This document shows positions 1 to 13,300 of a stretch of DNA of 64,000 nucleotides, one piece after another. Under the pieces are notes generated by a model, which was not told the DNA's origin, made no database searches, and saw only the letters and a list, made by a program, of their open reading frames with translations. A program made the position numbers and the translations under genes. Position 1 is the first letter of the stretch, and each line of letters starts with the position of its first letter. The DNA lies in assembly GCA_004026145.2 (NCBI GenBank), contig CP034977.1, positions 2,204,543-2,268,542 on the forward strand. The letters run 5' to 3'. Source of the stretch: Takifugu bimaculatus. Taxonomy: Eukaryota > Chordata > Actinopteri > Tetraodontiformes > Tetraodontidae.

Positions 1-21
1 ATTTCCCTTTGGTCCCTTCAG

Positions 22-454
<433 letters not shown>

Positions 455-2301
455 GGTTTTTGTCTTTTGTGTCATGAAATCTTTTGACTTTTTGACAGCA
501 GAAATGCAATTTTAAACTGCCTCAGTGTTACTACAGTACATGACCTGGTTTCCTTCTCTCCTGGTCTGTTTGTCTTCATCTTTAGGCCCCTTCGAGCCTC
601 TTGCTGAAAACAGTGCACTTCCTTTGAACTCACGCTAAACCCTATTCATTCCAATGTTTCACTTTTATGGGCCAAATTGTTCGCTTTTTTTCTATTTTAT
701 CACTTGCAATAACATTTTCCTCTTCTTACCGTATTGTTCTATAGCTTTTGCAGACTTTTTTCAAGTTCAGAAATGAAGAGATATACTCAAACCAAATGGA
801 CAGTGAATCTTTCCTTACTGTTCTGCGTTCTGAACATAGAAACAATTGCTTTCTTTGCCCCCCCACCCCCCATTACTTGAAAATGATTCTTTTAAACTGG
901 GCATTATTGCAGTAAATTTAATTGTGATTGTGAGTGGAGAAACGTGCAACTGCTGTATCTTAACACTAAATCAGATTTGTAAACGTGTAAAAAATAATAG
1001 CACTGTCGAAGAGGAACATATGTCATGATGAGTGCTTGTAAACAGACCGGCAAATTTTACGGATGCGGAGATGTCCATATGGCTGTTTTGTTCAGTCTCT
1101 GTCCTTTTATTATTCAGGCTTTTTTTATTTTAAATGTTATTTCAGAGGCAGATGTGAAACACTGCACGTGTGGCGTGTGATGATAGCAGGGTCGTCCCCT
1201 TCCCGCTAAACCATGGAAAACCACCTGGAATACTATGGTTATCCTGTTTGGACAATTTCATAATAAGGCATTAATTAATTAATTGATTACAGCCACAGCG
1301 GTAAAGACAAATGTCCACATCACTTATGAGATTTTGATTTGGAAATCTTTAGACTCATGCAGCTCAGCCTCTGCACAGACGTCAACATGGGGAATTGTTG
1401 CCATTTTTTACCTTTTTGATCACGCAGTCTTACAGTTTTAGAGATACGTTTACAAATCTGATGACACACAAAAAAAATTAAAGAACAGAATCAATAAACA
1501 GATCTGGAATGTTGCCATAGGTCTTTACCCTATCATAGCCATATTCCACATTATCCATAAAACACACGATGTTACAAAACTCGCAGCACAATCTCTGTCA
1601 TTCCTGGTCAAAGGAACACCTTTTTAACATTGTGTGTTGTATATTACCGCCTCTATGTTTTCTCAGCTTTCAGTCATATTGTTAAACCTGTACCAGTGAA
1701 CACGAAGGTAGAAAATTAAAGCACAAAGTCTGAGGACTAACATGGAAGGGAGGAAAACATCAGCTGTTTATTGTCTCAGGATTCAACCCGGAGTCTAGAT
1801 GACGATGTTGTCCAAGAGGTAATGGAGATATTGTACACTTCCTGATATAATCATTGATAAGAGAAGTTCATTTCAGGTCGCGATCGATGTTTGATCTTAA
1901 CTGACTGGGACATTGTGGGGGTCCATTATTTATGTTCACTTGTGTTGGGTAACTATGCTTCGTGTGTGGATATTGCTGTAACATACTTTGCTAAAGTGAA
2001 TGTTGGTGAACATTGTGGAATCATTTGTTTCCTGAAACGTTGCAATTTGTATATTGAAAATGCAGTATTTAAATTATTCCACAAGCTTTATTATATGTAC
2101 TTGTTTTCCTATTTGGAGACGTTGTTTTGCCAGATGGCGTGTAAATAATGTATCAATTATTCAATTTCAGAAAAACGAGACACTGGGAAAAGCCTTTATT
2201 CTACATGCATTACATGTTAATGTAATTATTTTCACATTATATTTTTTAAACAGGGATCGTAATGAATTGTTGAAAATTGAGGGAAAAGGTCTAAATCGGC
2301 G

Positions 2302-2335
<34 letters not shown>

Positions 2336-2765
2336 GATTTTGACTACTACACTATGTTAACTGATATTAGTGCTGTTACTGAAGTAGTTGTCTGACATTA
2401 ACTTCTCCATTGGTCAACTCTGTTGTCATTAAAAGAAAAGAAAAAACAATAAAAGGATCACCATTATGGCCTTTGAGTTTGCTGCAAACAATACTAATGA
2501 CATGTTGAGGCATTGGTTAATCAGACACCCCTTCAATGTAAATAGTCACTCAGAGACATTGAACCTCGTTGCCAATGCTCACACATGTTCTTTAGTTAGT
2601 TGAGAATGATGCTATAAATAACTCATTTTGTACAGTTTTAATTGCTGTAATTTATTTGCTTTTTATGGGGACGTGTGAGGTCTTTTTTTCCCCTTCTGTA
2701 TTGATATTCATTTTTCAACTATGCCACTGAAAAAAATAAAGAATTGAAGAGATAAAAGAGAAGAA
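455..2765 (+). other. cadm2: cadm2 3'UTR (probable)
   Basis: No coding signal follows the stop at 454. The sequence is AT-rich with several AATAAA hexamers (near 1492, near 2448, and 2735-2740, the last followed by a GT-containing stretch). The 3' end probably lies at the last signal, giving a 3'UTR of about 2.3 kb. It includes an (ATT)n array at 2304-2335. The extent is inferred from polyadenylation signals only. Confidence 0.5.
2304..2335 (+). repeat. (ATT)n microsatellite
   Basis: About ten ATT trinucleotide units within the probable cadm2 3'UTR. Confidence 0.9.
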
Positions 2766-5700
2766 GTGTGCAATAACTTCAAAAATGCCTTTGCTGTGGT
2801 TATGTTTATGCTCTGCCACGGCCCCTTTTGTCAGAATCAGAAAATCTATATCGAAACAGCGAATAGGTTCCGTGAAAGTGTCCAAAACTGTAATAAAACC
2901 AAACTCTCAGAGAGTTGATGGATTTGACAAGCAATGATGTTCATAAATAAGTTTGCATCTGTCTCCTGATACAGGACAAAAAGGAAGTAACCAATTTCTT
3001 TCACAGAGGAGCCACAGTTGATTTAATGACACGATCTCAATATCATCACACAGGATATGTGACAAGGTCACAAAAACAGCCTCTGAGAGTTCCATTTAAT
3101 GAGAGCAAATGTTGCTTTTAACACTGCTATTTGCAAACTGCCCCCTCCTTTGAAGCCCATTATTGATAAATCAAGTGATGAACATATATAATGGCAGCAT
3201 GTAGATAAATGAGTTCATACATCCCAACATCCTTAAAGGAAGCAGACCGCGTTCCAGGACTCTGGCATTAGGAGCCATTATGATCGTCCATCCTTCAGCT
3301 TCCATTGACCTTGAGCATAATGTTGCTTCCCAGCAGACTAATGTTGCTATTATCTACACAATCTCCAGCCACAATGTCCAGGCAGCCATCTGCTTGCGTT
3401 ACACAGTGCCTTCCCCCCCGTCACTTCATCGTCAATACACCCCAAACTAGCTCCAATAATCTTCAGCTCCTAAAGACTAGCTGAATCTAGATGTGCTGAA
3501 GATTTTGGGTTTGTTTTTTGTTCTTGTTGTCTTTAACATGCTCTGGCTGCTACAACAATGCCTCCACCACACTAACAGGGGACTGCAGGTTATGATTGTT
3601 AGATGTGTTTTGCATAATCATATTTGGGGAGATTAAACAGATCGCTCAGACTTCCACTCATGACAGGAGCGAGTGGAAGTTGCAATGAGTCAAATGATCC
3701 AGAACCAAGAACATGAGCTTGTTTATCCTTGCGGATGCATCACTGTGCTGTTAGTCCAGACAAATAGGTGCAGTCAGGCAGCGTGCCCGTGCCCGCTGCA
3801 CGGTGGCCCCCCTTTTGGGAGGCAGCAGCTTGGCTCTTCTAAACAGGCCACACGCAGGTTCATGGATTGATGATTGAAACACAGTTAATATGTTCAAAAC
3901 GCACTCATCCTCACTGACTCACATCCTCTGTGCTGCAGCCTGCCCTGGGGATGTCTGTTTGATACCCCATTTATCCTCTATTTTATTTTTCAATGCGATT
4001 ATATCCAACTTTTATTTACCTGACAGAATTTGTAAATGTGCAGGCCCAAGGGGATAACATCAAGGGAAGCCTGGTCGTCAAAATTCCTCGAGGGGGGCAG
4101 GTACCTGTGGCATAAAGTATGCAAGAAATAGCATGCCATATGTTTTGATTTGCACACTTGAGTTTCTTGCACAGAACTCACCAGAGACTTAATTAAAGTC
4201 GAGCTATTTGCCAGTGAAAGACAGCTGTTCCTCGGTTAAAAAGATATCAGTATAATTTTCTGTTTTCTTTGCATTTAGAATAACAATAATCGAGACTATT
4301 TGGTGTGCAAAAATTGAACTACTTCTTCTAAAATAATTCTGATTTTTATTTAAAACACAGAAGTGACCATTAGCTTATAAGATAAGACAAGATATATAAG
4401 ACACACGCTCATAAATGGATGCATGATTCTCTAGTAAATATGTAGACAATAGACTACCATTATATGTATAAAACACATCACTACACTGCAAAAGATTGTA
4501 AATGAGCCCTGCTGGTTTTTCATGGAAATGACTGTGGATAACAACAGAGTATTAATGTGTAAAAGCTGTATTTCAAAGCCTCCGACAAGCAGCCTTCAGT
4601 ATGCCGGCTGTGTGAGTGTGGGTGGACATTCACTACTGCACCAGCTTGCTCTGACCAAGGTTGTGCTCTTCCTACTCTAGACCTCTTTTTATTATTATTA
4701 TTTTGACACCCAGTAGAGAGATCACGTCAGGTTTATTTGCCCATAGTTAAAAACGGCATCAAGCATCGCGCCCTATGACACAGCGCACGATTATAAATAT
4801 AATTAGACAGATAGATATCTGACAGACGTTACAGCTCTGGCTAGTTTCTTGGACCATAATGGATTAATACATCATAATTTTAGGCATTTGTTTAGACCAG
4901 AAAGATTATGTTCTTATCTAAATCGAGGCGCTTTCCAGCACCAAGCATGCTTGTATGTTGCTGGGAGAGTGAGGGGACTGTGTGAGACAACTGAATAAAC
5001 AGAACATGTGTCATTTCGCCCTATTTAGTATTCATGTGGCATATAGAAATAGAAGAGTGGACCTTGAGAGGTCACAAGGAGAGAAAGTCCAGAATCCTAA
5101 AGAACTGCCGGGCCAAATTTGTGCATTCCACTTGAAGACACAGTTGATCGTTTCTTGTGACAGCTCTGATAATCAAATTTACTTTGGCTGCGATTGGAAA
5201 CACATCAGCAGACTGACGCAATATGTAAGCAAGTATGTTGGTTGTCAGGGGAGATCTACGGGACTGATCATGAGATGAAAACTGAGCTTCAAGCAGGAAA
5301 TATCAAGGAATATCTTATACATTCAGGCTAGTTTATCAAGGAATTGCCATCAGCTTGCTAATATGCCCCAGATCGTAATGGAAGGACACATTAGACAAAA
5401 ATGTCACACAAAAACATGATTAATTCACTTAATTCTCCTAATATAAAACAATAATGTTTAAATTAGCTGGCTCTGTGAAGGAGTGCCAGCTATTAAGATG
5501 ATGAAATCCCTGCGTGGTAATACCGCACCGAGACGTTCAAAAATAATTCAATTATATGCATCACCAGTTCAATAGACCTGGAGAATTGGGTTATTGTCTA
5601 AAATGAAGAAAAAGAAGGAGAAAATGCCAATAAATCATCTGTAAATGAAGTTTAGTATGAAATGCTTCTTACAAAGTTGCCAAAAAGGGCTTTAAAAAGA

Positions 5701-7867
5701 AGAGCGATTGTCGCATTTACATATTTACCGAGGTATTTACTCTGCCCTTCGTAAAAATATAGACAACTTCTACACACTACACGGGTTTTTGAAATCAATG
5801 CTCAAGATGATGTATTGAAAATGGGATGCCTTGGCTTTTTATTTGTGGCAAGGCATTGGGGATTTTTAGTCCACTCTCCAAAATAACATTGTAATAGTCC
5901 TCAGCCTTGGTGCTGTTTTAGGTTTTTGCTCGGGCCTGCAGTCCACATGTCGAAGTTGTTTTTTCCAGCAGTAAAATACAGTAAAGAGCACAACAGCCAG
6001 TTACTCCACCACCAAAACCAACTAATAGGAAACAGTCCACATGGTCAATAGTTACAAAGCCTCTTTTCCTTCACCACAAATCCAAAACTCCGGCCTGTCT
6101 GCAGCCCATAGCGAAACGGAGGAGATAAAATCTTCTTTGCTGCTCTGGAATTCATCTCAGTAGCTTTCACTGATAAACACAAATACTGTTATTCACAATT
6201 CTGTTGCCTGAAATGCCAGCGTAACCCATCCCACACCCTGTTCAGGCTGCACACATCAATACGAGGGAATGAAAAGGCGTTGCTTTGATTATCGTTGGTC
6301 AAAATCAAATGACAGTTTTTTAAAAAACACAAACACACTCACTCACACACACATATACTGTACATATACGCGGTCCCAGTGGAAATAAAGGACTTGTAAA
6401 CAGACTGCTACCTTTGTACAGAAATGTGAAATGTTGCTTTCTAAAAGACTGCCTGAAAAGAAAAATGTGGGAGCCAAAGCATGCCTTTGTTTTGCCAGCT
6501 AGCAGAATATTGGTGATGCTTTTGCGCAGCTTGTTATAAAGCTTGGTCAGGCACCAGTGACTGTTGCAATGGAAACGGAAACAAGGGAGCAAAAACTGTG
6601 AGTCTCAAGGTCTGTGAAGCCAAGAGTGCAAACGTGTAAATGTGGGAACCAGGTTCCCCACAAATATACAGTAGACTAGTCTGATCCAGAGCCACATCAG
6701 AGGTCTAACTGGTGTAATTATCCACTCTAAGGGCAAACTGTCCGTAATACCAGGAGAAGCTTTAAAGGAAAGCACCAACACTAAAACTGCCACTTTACCG
6801 GGGGGAAAGAAGAAAGATGGCCTGTAAATAATCATCATGGAAAGGTGTGCATCTGTTCATTGGGTGCAAAAAGCTAAAGAATATTTTCCACATGCAGAAA
6901 TGTGCCCTTTATTATGTCAGAAACCCACAGTGTGGTCTAACACATTCAACTGGAGAAAATCAAAGAGCATAATAAACAGTGTGCTATTGTTTAACTCTCT
7001 GTACAATAATTCATCTAATTTGGGACTGGCAACAAACTCCTTAACAACCAAAACACACGGTTGCGTTTAGCTTGGCATATATATATATTTTTAAAATGTA
7101 ACATTAGGCTGCCACCTGCGGGCCGATATAAGCTAAGCAAGTAAAATCCCTGCACATTCAGGGTTGTCTTTGACCATGTCTGGTGTAGATGGTTGTCAAT
7201 CTTATTATGCTACAATAGTAAACACAAATGAACTAAATGTTCATAATGTTAGAAGTCAGGAAGCAAATAATTTTGGCTCAAATTTTTTATTTCACATTAT
7301 TTAAAATACTCAGCAATGCATTTAAAAAAAACAACTTATTTCAATGTCAGCATTAAGGTGGTTTAAGCCTGAAATATATGAAGGAGAAACAACACAGTTG
7401 CAACAGCGTTGAGTACCCACAGTTACACATAAATGCAACCGCTGCTTTAATATGAGCTCTTCACTTAAAAGAGGCAAAATTAGCATATTGCTCATTACAT
7501 TGTCCAGTCAGAGCTGGATTTGAGCCGTCTTTAATGCGTCTTTAAAGCAGTGCTGCACCTTTATTGAACAGAAGGATATAATCTGAAGCAAACACAGGGG
7601 TAATAAAATGACAGATGCACCTTAAATTATTCAGAAATGATTCTGTTTCAAGTATTTACCTATAATGGTTAAAACTCCGCTCTCCCAGGAGCAGAATCCT
7701 TTTTATTTTGTTTATTCAGCCAGGCACAAGGGAAATGCGTCACACTCATCCGGTAAAGTGTGTTTGCTTTAATGTAGGATCTGAACTGTCAATTTATGCA
7801 ACTTGTTCATGACACAATAACAATCCAGTTTATCCAGTCAGAAGCAACAAACACTTAATATTTTTTA
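2766..7867. other. Intergenic DNA between cadm2 and rwdd2b, nothing recognised
   Basis: About 5 kb of AT-rich sequence. The short open frames on both strands carry no family motif I recognise and no convincing splice-site chains. I saw no tRNA, rRNA or clear transposon. Its left side is the tail-to-tail boundary between cadm2 (chromosome 3 in human) and the block that maps to human chromosome 21. Confidence 0.5.
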
Positions 7868-9315
7868 TTACTGCCGCCCTTCAATGCCAAAATACATCTG
7901 AAAAACATCACAACACCCTTTCTCATTTAAAAATTGGTAGAGCTGCCCAAGGTCCATGTGATTTCCTCTGTTCCCGTGAGGGGCAAACACTGCCTCTTCA
8001 AAGCCAGTGAATTTTCGCAGGGAGTCTATACTTTCAACCACAGTACTGTCCTTGCCTTGGTGATCAAGAGGAATATCCTCTCTATGTCGGATCATGATCT
8101 TCTTCCACGTTAGGACCTTCACTCTGAAATGGAGAAAAGGCTTGAAAAAGCAGACCTCCTCTTATCACATCATTCTAAAAAATAAAGTAATTCGAAATAC
8201 CTGGACCAGAAATCCTCGCAGGCAGACCGAGGGCCTTCCACACACACGATACCGGGCTTCCCAGGCATACTAAATCCCGAGAGACCCAGCTCCTTGGACC
8301 ACTCCAAGATGTTCTTCCGTTTTACCTTGTTGTAGATGTGGTGACTGTAAATCCACAGGCGGCTAAACATTTCCCTTGGCTGTGGTGCAGGAGACTCTTT
8401 CTTAGGTGCTGATAAGCTCCTATTTGTAAAGAGCTGCAGGTTATCTTTCACCCACTCCAAAGCAGCAAGAACACACACGTCCCCCTGGCAGTTTTCCAAG
8501 AGGTAAGCGTTGAGTTCTGTGTGGAGCTGAGTTTGCTGGGCCCTGCTGAGACCAGTACACCTAGGGCATGAATAAAACATGCTGTGAAAAACCCTCAAAC
8601 CAAGTTCATGGTCTTTTCCAACTGAAAATGTCTTGTTTTCAGCAAAAATATCAAAGGGAAATGTTGACTAAGTTTATTTGCGCTACGAAATCACGCAAAA
8701 CATTTATGCCTGCAACATTAACGTATTCACAAGCAGGGATATTTTGCACGAGTACCCGAAGCTTCCTATATGACAACAATCCAATTATTCATATGTTCGG
8801 GCCGCTAGATGGTCGTTGGGAGGTTTTTGAAATAAACTCTTGAGTCCCAAGTTATGTGGGAGTGGGCTGCGCTCCGAAGAGACCAGCCAAATGCATGAGG
8901 ATGCGTCTTTTGACAATCGTTCCCAGTCCAAGGTGGACAGATGCTTACCGAACAGTAATTTCTGGCAACACATTGGGATATTCGGGTGGATAAGCACACG
9001 ACAGAATGACATCCGTCTGTTGGAGCAAAGAACAGATTATTTTCCTTGTTTTATCGTACATACTGAAAGGACAGTAATTACAAGTTACAAATTACAAGTT
9101 ACCCTCTCCATGCCTGCCGTGTCCATCCTTTGTTTAATAAGAAACTGAGGTCTGGATTGTGGAGGGGTGTCTGTTGACGCTGTACCTTCCACGTACTCCC
9201 TGAGCTCTGCGAGAGCCAGCTGGTCTGTCATATCCAGTTCCTCCTGGGTGGGAAACATGCTTGTCAGCAGCTCTATCTCTGCAAGTCGGGACTCTGCCCA
9301 GTCCAAGTTAGACAT
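7868..9315 (-). CDS. rwdd2b: rwdd2b: RWD domain-containing protein 2B, four coding exons
   Basis: Coding exons on the minus strand are 9103-9315, 8949-9016, 8201-8560 and 7868-8123. They join in phase into 298 residues. The start is the ATG at 9313-9315 (MSNLDWAESRLAEIELLTSM) and the stop is TAA at 7868-7870. The N-terminal half is an RWD fold with the family's YPP-type turn (AYPPEYPNVLPEITVR, across the exon 2/3 junction). The C-terminal half is the DUF1115-type region: FSRLWIYSHHIYNKVKRKNI, LSGFSMPGKPGIVCVEGP, IRHREDIPLD, GNHMDLGQLYQFLNEKGC and DVFQMYFGIEG. These match human RWDD2B almost word for word. The molecular function is poorly known; RWD domains usually mediate protein contacts. 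The gene is divergent from usp16, as in human. The N-terminus is shorter than the human form. Confidence 0.93.
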
Positions 9316-9545
9316 TTTGGTAGAGTAAAAGAGTCCTGAGGTGAGCAGTCACTGCTTTAAAAGGCTTTCTGTCTCCATTCGGATTCAAAGACGCCTTTGC
9401 TACTATGCGCCAACATTTTCAAGTGGGCAACTAAATGTATAAAATGTTACTCACTATTCTAAAAAGAGTAAAGTTTCCTAAAAACTTCTGGACACAGACT
9501 TTGACAGCACACTTGAAAATCATTAAACCTTTGTTTCCAGCCGGA

Positions 9546-9562
9546 CAGCTTCCGGTGACGCA
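9546..9562. promoter_or_regulatory. ETS plus CRE-like motif upstream of rwdd2b
   Basis: The sequence CTTCCGGTGACGCA lies about 235 bp before the rwdd2b start codon. It joins an ETS-family site (CTTCCGG) to a TGACG half-site, a common housekeeping promoter arrangement. Promoter use is inferred. Confidence 0.45.
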
Positions 9563-9958
9563 CAGTTGAAAATATTGAATTGGGTACGTAAGTATAGACT
9601 TCCACGAGCTTTTTAGTTTATAGAGGATAAAATAGTTTGGAGAGAAAACTCAAATAAATTTTTGGAAAAACCTGAAAAATCGGCTCTTTTTTTTTTGGAG
9701 AATTTGCATTTGTGAATATATAAAATTTAGCCAGTAGTATAAAAAGAACTTATATTATTTTCTTAGGGAAGCTTGAACGTTAAGAGAACCAAAATACAAT
9801 AGTTTCCAACCAAAGTTCACAATTACATAATATATTTCCAATATGAAATTAGATAAATATAGCCACAGTCTCCGAGTAATTTGTTTAGCTGTAATGAGGC
9901 CAGACCGGACAGTGTAAAATTATGTTAAAAATTGTCCCAGCTCGGCCTCCGTAGATAG

Positions 9959-9972
9959 CCGGAAGTGACGTG
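9959..9972. promoter_or_regulatory. Composite ETS/CRE element of the usp16 promoter
   Basis: CCGGAAGTGACGTG is a near-ideal composite of an ETS site (CCGGAAGT) and a CRE-like TGACGT. It lies about 400 bp before the usp16 start codon, just ahead of the probable 5'UTR exon that ends at 10191 (donor ACA|GTAAGT). No TATA box is evident. Confidence 0.5.
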
Positions 9973-10362
9973 TCCGAACAAAGGCGGAGTCTACATCAAG
10001 CCTCCGAGTATTTACTGACAATCGAGACTGTTTTAGTTTTGTTCCGATGCTATCTGTATTTTTAAGATTATGCTCTCTGACAAAATATACAGACTAGATT
10101 TGTCTGACAGTTTACAACTATAACCGTCGAAAACTAGAGCATGTACCCCAAATGCTCCTGAAACAGTGAAGACTCCGGTCCGATTGTAACAGTAAGTTAT
10201 CCGGCCATGAGGACAGCGATGAATCTCGGCTTTTTAGTAGTCGTTAGTATCTGGCAATGAGTGTTGTGGTGCAAAACTGTCTACGGGCATGTAACGTAGC
10301 CGTTGTGTCAATGTTGTTTCTGAATTCCATTCATTTAAACTCTGTGTTTTACATTTATAGAA

Positions 10363-13300
10363 ATGGGGAAAAAACGAGGCAAGGACAAGAGCTGTAGGGA
10401 AGAGGACACGGACGTAATAGGTAGAATTTATCATATGATCATCAGTTATCTGGGCATATGGCAACGCATGGAATGTCTGGTGATGTTTACTGTAGATGTT
10501 CTTTTTTTCAGGTCCATCGTGCAGACACATCAAAAAGGGAACAGACCAAACTCTCCTTAAGAAACTCTCTGGAAATTCAAAATGGACAAGTTGCCAGGAT
10601 TGCAAGGATGAAGAAAATAAAGAAAATAACTGTATGGAACAAGACTGTGAAGAAGAGCAAGAAACCCCAGCCATATGGATGTGCTTGAAATGTGGACATA
10701 GTGTGAGTTTTCTTAAATATTTCATCCATCTGTGTACTAAGGTTTCTAAAGGTGCAGATTTATTTTGAACCAGGGTTGTGGCCGAAATTCTGACAACCAG
10801 CATGCCATCAAACACTATGAAACTCCACATTCAGATCCGCACTGTTTGGTGATCAGTTTGGACAACTGGAGTGTGTGGTGAGTGTATGTCCTGTGTGTAT
10901 TACCCACTGACGCTGGGGACTTTATCAATTAGAAATGCATATTTATATATATTGTCATTTTTTGCAACACATCCAGGTGTTACATATGTAATGATGAAGT
11001 TTACTACTCTGGAACAGGACATTTGGCTCAGCTTGTTGATAACCTCAAAAAACAAGCCTCTTTATATACTCCAAACACTGCACAGAAAGGTGGGTCCCAT
11101 TGTTTTATTTTGTATGTTTTTTTTTTGCAAATTAAAATACAAGTAATGTTGTAATGCCCATTATTACTATAATTCTGTAGATGTGAAGGAGGAAACCAGC
11201 TCGAAGGAAGCTGGCCAGAACACGGAGGATCATGGAGATACTGCAGACAAAGACAAAAAAATAAACCCCAAGAAAGAAAGTATGAAGAAATCCCAAACAT
11301 ACGGGACACCTGACGACAGCAGTGGTATCTCAGTAAAGGGCTTGAGCAACTTAGGAAACACGTGCTTCTTTAATGCGGTCATTCAAGTAAGAGTTGGTTT
11401 TGCATAATTCTTTGTTGTGCAATATTGTCAAAACTTGGATAGGTATTCATTGTGGTCATTGTCCTTTTCAGAACCTCTCACAAACACAGTTGTTACGTCA
11501 GAGGATCAACGCAGTGATAAAGGAGACAAGTCTCAACATTGAACCTGTTGCCTGCCCAAAGCTGGTGTGTTTATCTTAAAACATCTACTTTTCTCCTTTT
11601 TTTTTCACTAAACCGGTTCTCAGAATTATATTGTAAATCACATTGAAATGGATTTTATGAATTCTGTTGCAATTATAGGATCCTCTTGAAGTTCAGTTGG
11701 ACAAGCCTGGACCTTTGACTTTGGCTATGTGTCAGCTACTAAATGAGATCCAAGATTCCAAAAAGAGTGTAGCAACGCCACAAGAGTTGTTCACACAAGT
11801 TTGTAGAAAGTGAGTGCAACTACAAGTTGGGGTTAACCTAACATCTTAAGATGTTTTTAGCTGTACTTCCTCTTTTCTAAAATGCTTGGACCATCATTCC
11901 TTTGCTTGGTTTGTGTTGAAGGGCTGCCAGGTTCAAAGGGTTTCAGCAACAAGATAGCCAAGAGCTGTTGCGCTATTTGCTGGATGGAATGCGTGCTGAG
12001 GAGATCAAGGTATGCATTTAATTTATTTTGATTTTATTTACTTTCGAAAAAACTCATTTGCGGTACTTGGTAATTTCTCTGCAAATTACTCTTTACCTTA
12101 AATTTATACTTAATAACCTTGTAACTTGTGCAAAGCAACAGGTCATTTAACTACCGGTAGTTTATAATTAACCCTTTTTTAATATACTTATTGTACCTCT
12201 TAATACTTAACATGGATCATTTTGACAGTCTCAATCTGCAGCTTGAAACAAAGGGAGTTGTGATGTATTCTGTGATGTATGCTTTATAATATAAAGCATA
12301 CATCACAAAAGAGTTCCAAGGTTATAAAGTTTATATCCTTGGAACTCTTTTGGAGTTACCTTTTTGTTGTCTTTTTGTCTCAACAGAGAGTTAATTTGGG
12401 AATAGAGGAGGCACTGAAGGAATCAAAAAAAAGCAATGAAGAAGAACAGCTGAAAAAAACTCTCAAAGGTACGTATCAAGGCAGTACATCAGGTAGTCTG
12501 TGTTATTTGTGTAGAAAAAACTGCATAGGTTATTGGTCAACATTGCTAAATTTGTCTGGTATTTTCACCCTCATCATTCTCTGAAAGTCCAAATTAGCAA
12601 TACTTACTAAATTGGAGTAGATATGGCCGTGCCTTTACATTATAATGATGAATAACTATTATCTTATTTTTGCTTACTTACTAAAGATTATAGCCTTCTA
12701 ACGTCATAGTTCTGATTTCAGAGTATGAGAAAAACGGACTACCAAAAAATCTCGTTGACTATGTGTTTGGTGGGGAACTAACCAGCACTATAATGTGTCA
12801 ACAGTGTAAAACGGTGTGTACATTTGATTCACATTAAAGCTAATCATTTGTTGATGTTGACGTGGAACTAAATGGCCTCTGCTCTGTTTATACAGGTGTC
12901 TGTCATCACTGAGATGTTTTTGGATCTTTCCCTCCCTGTTTCCGACGAGGTGAAACCTCACTGTTTTTCCAAAGGGACATATTCTTTATTCCCTTGTTTG
13001 TGAGCATGTCCCATTGTAATTACATCTTATAGGCATACAGAAAGAAGAATCCAAAAAAGGGACCAAAGGCCTTTGAGTCGACTCATAGTGACAAAAGCAG
13101 TCCCGCTTCACACAATGAAGATGACGTCGCTACGCCTGGAAGCAAGTACCAGCAGAAGAAAGCAAAGAAGCAGGCAAAGAAACAAGCAAAGGTAAACTCA
13201 ATGTACGGATTTTTAAAAATTATTATTGAATGGCTTGTGGGTTTTCTTTTATGCCAACTAATAGTTTCTTTTTTGGTCTTTGTTGCCATGTCATTGACTG

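Noticed and set aside
10234..10830. 198-aa minus-strand frame over usp16 exons 1-3
   Set aside because: Antisense to well-supported usp16 exons and without family signature.
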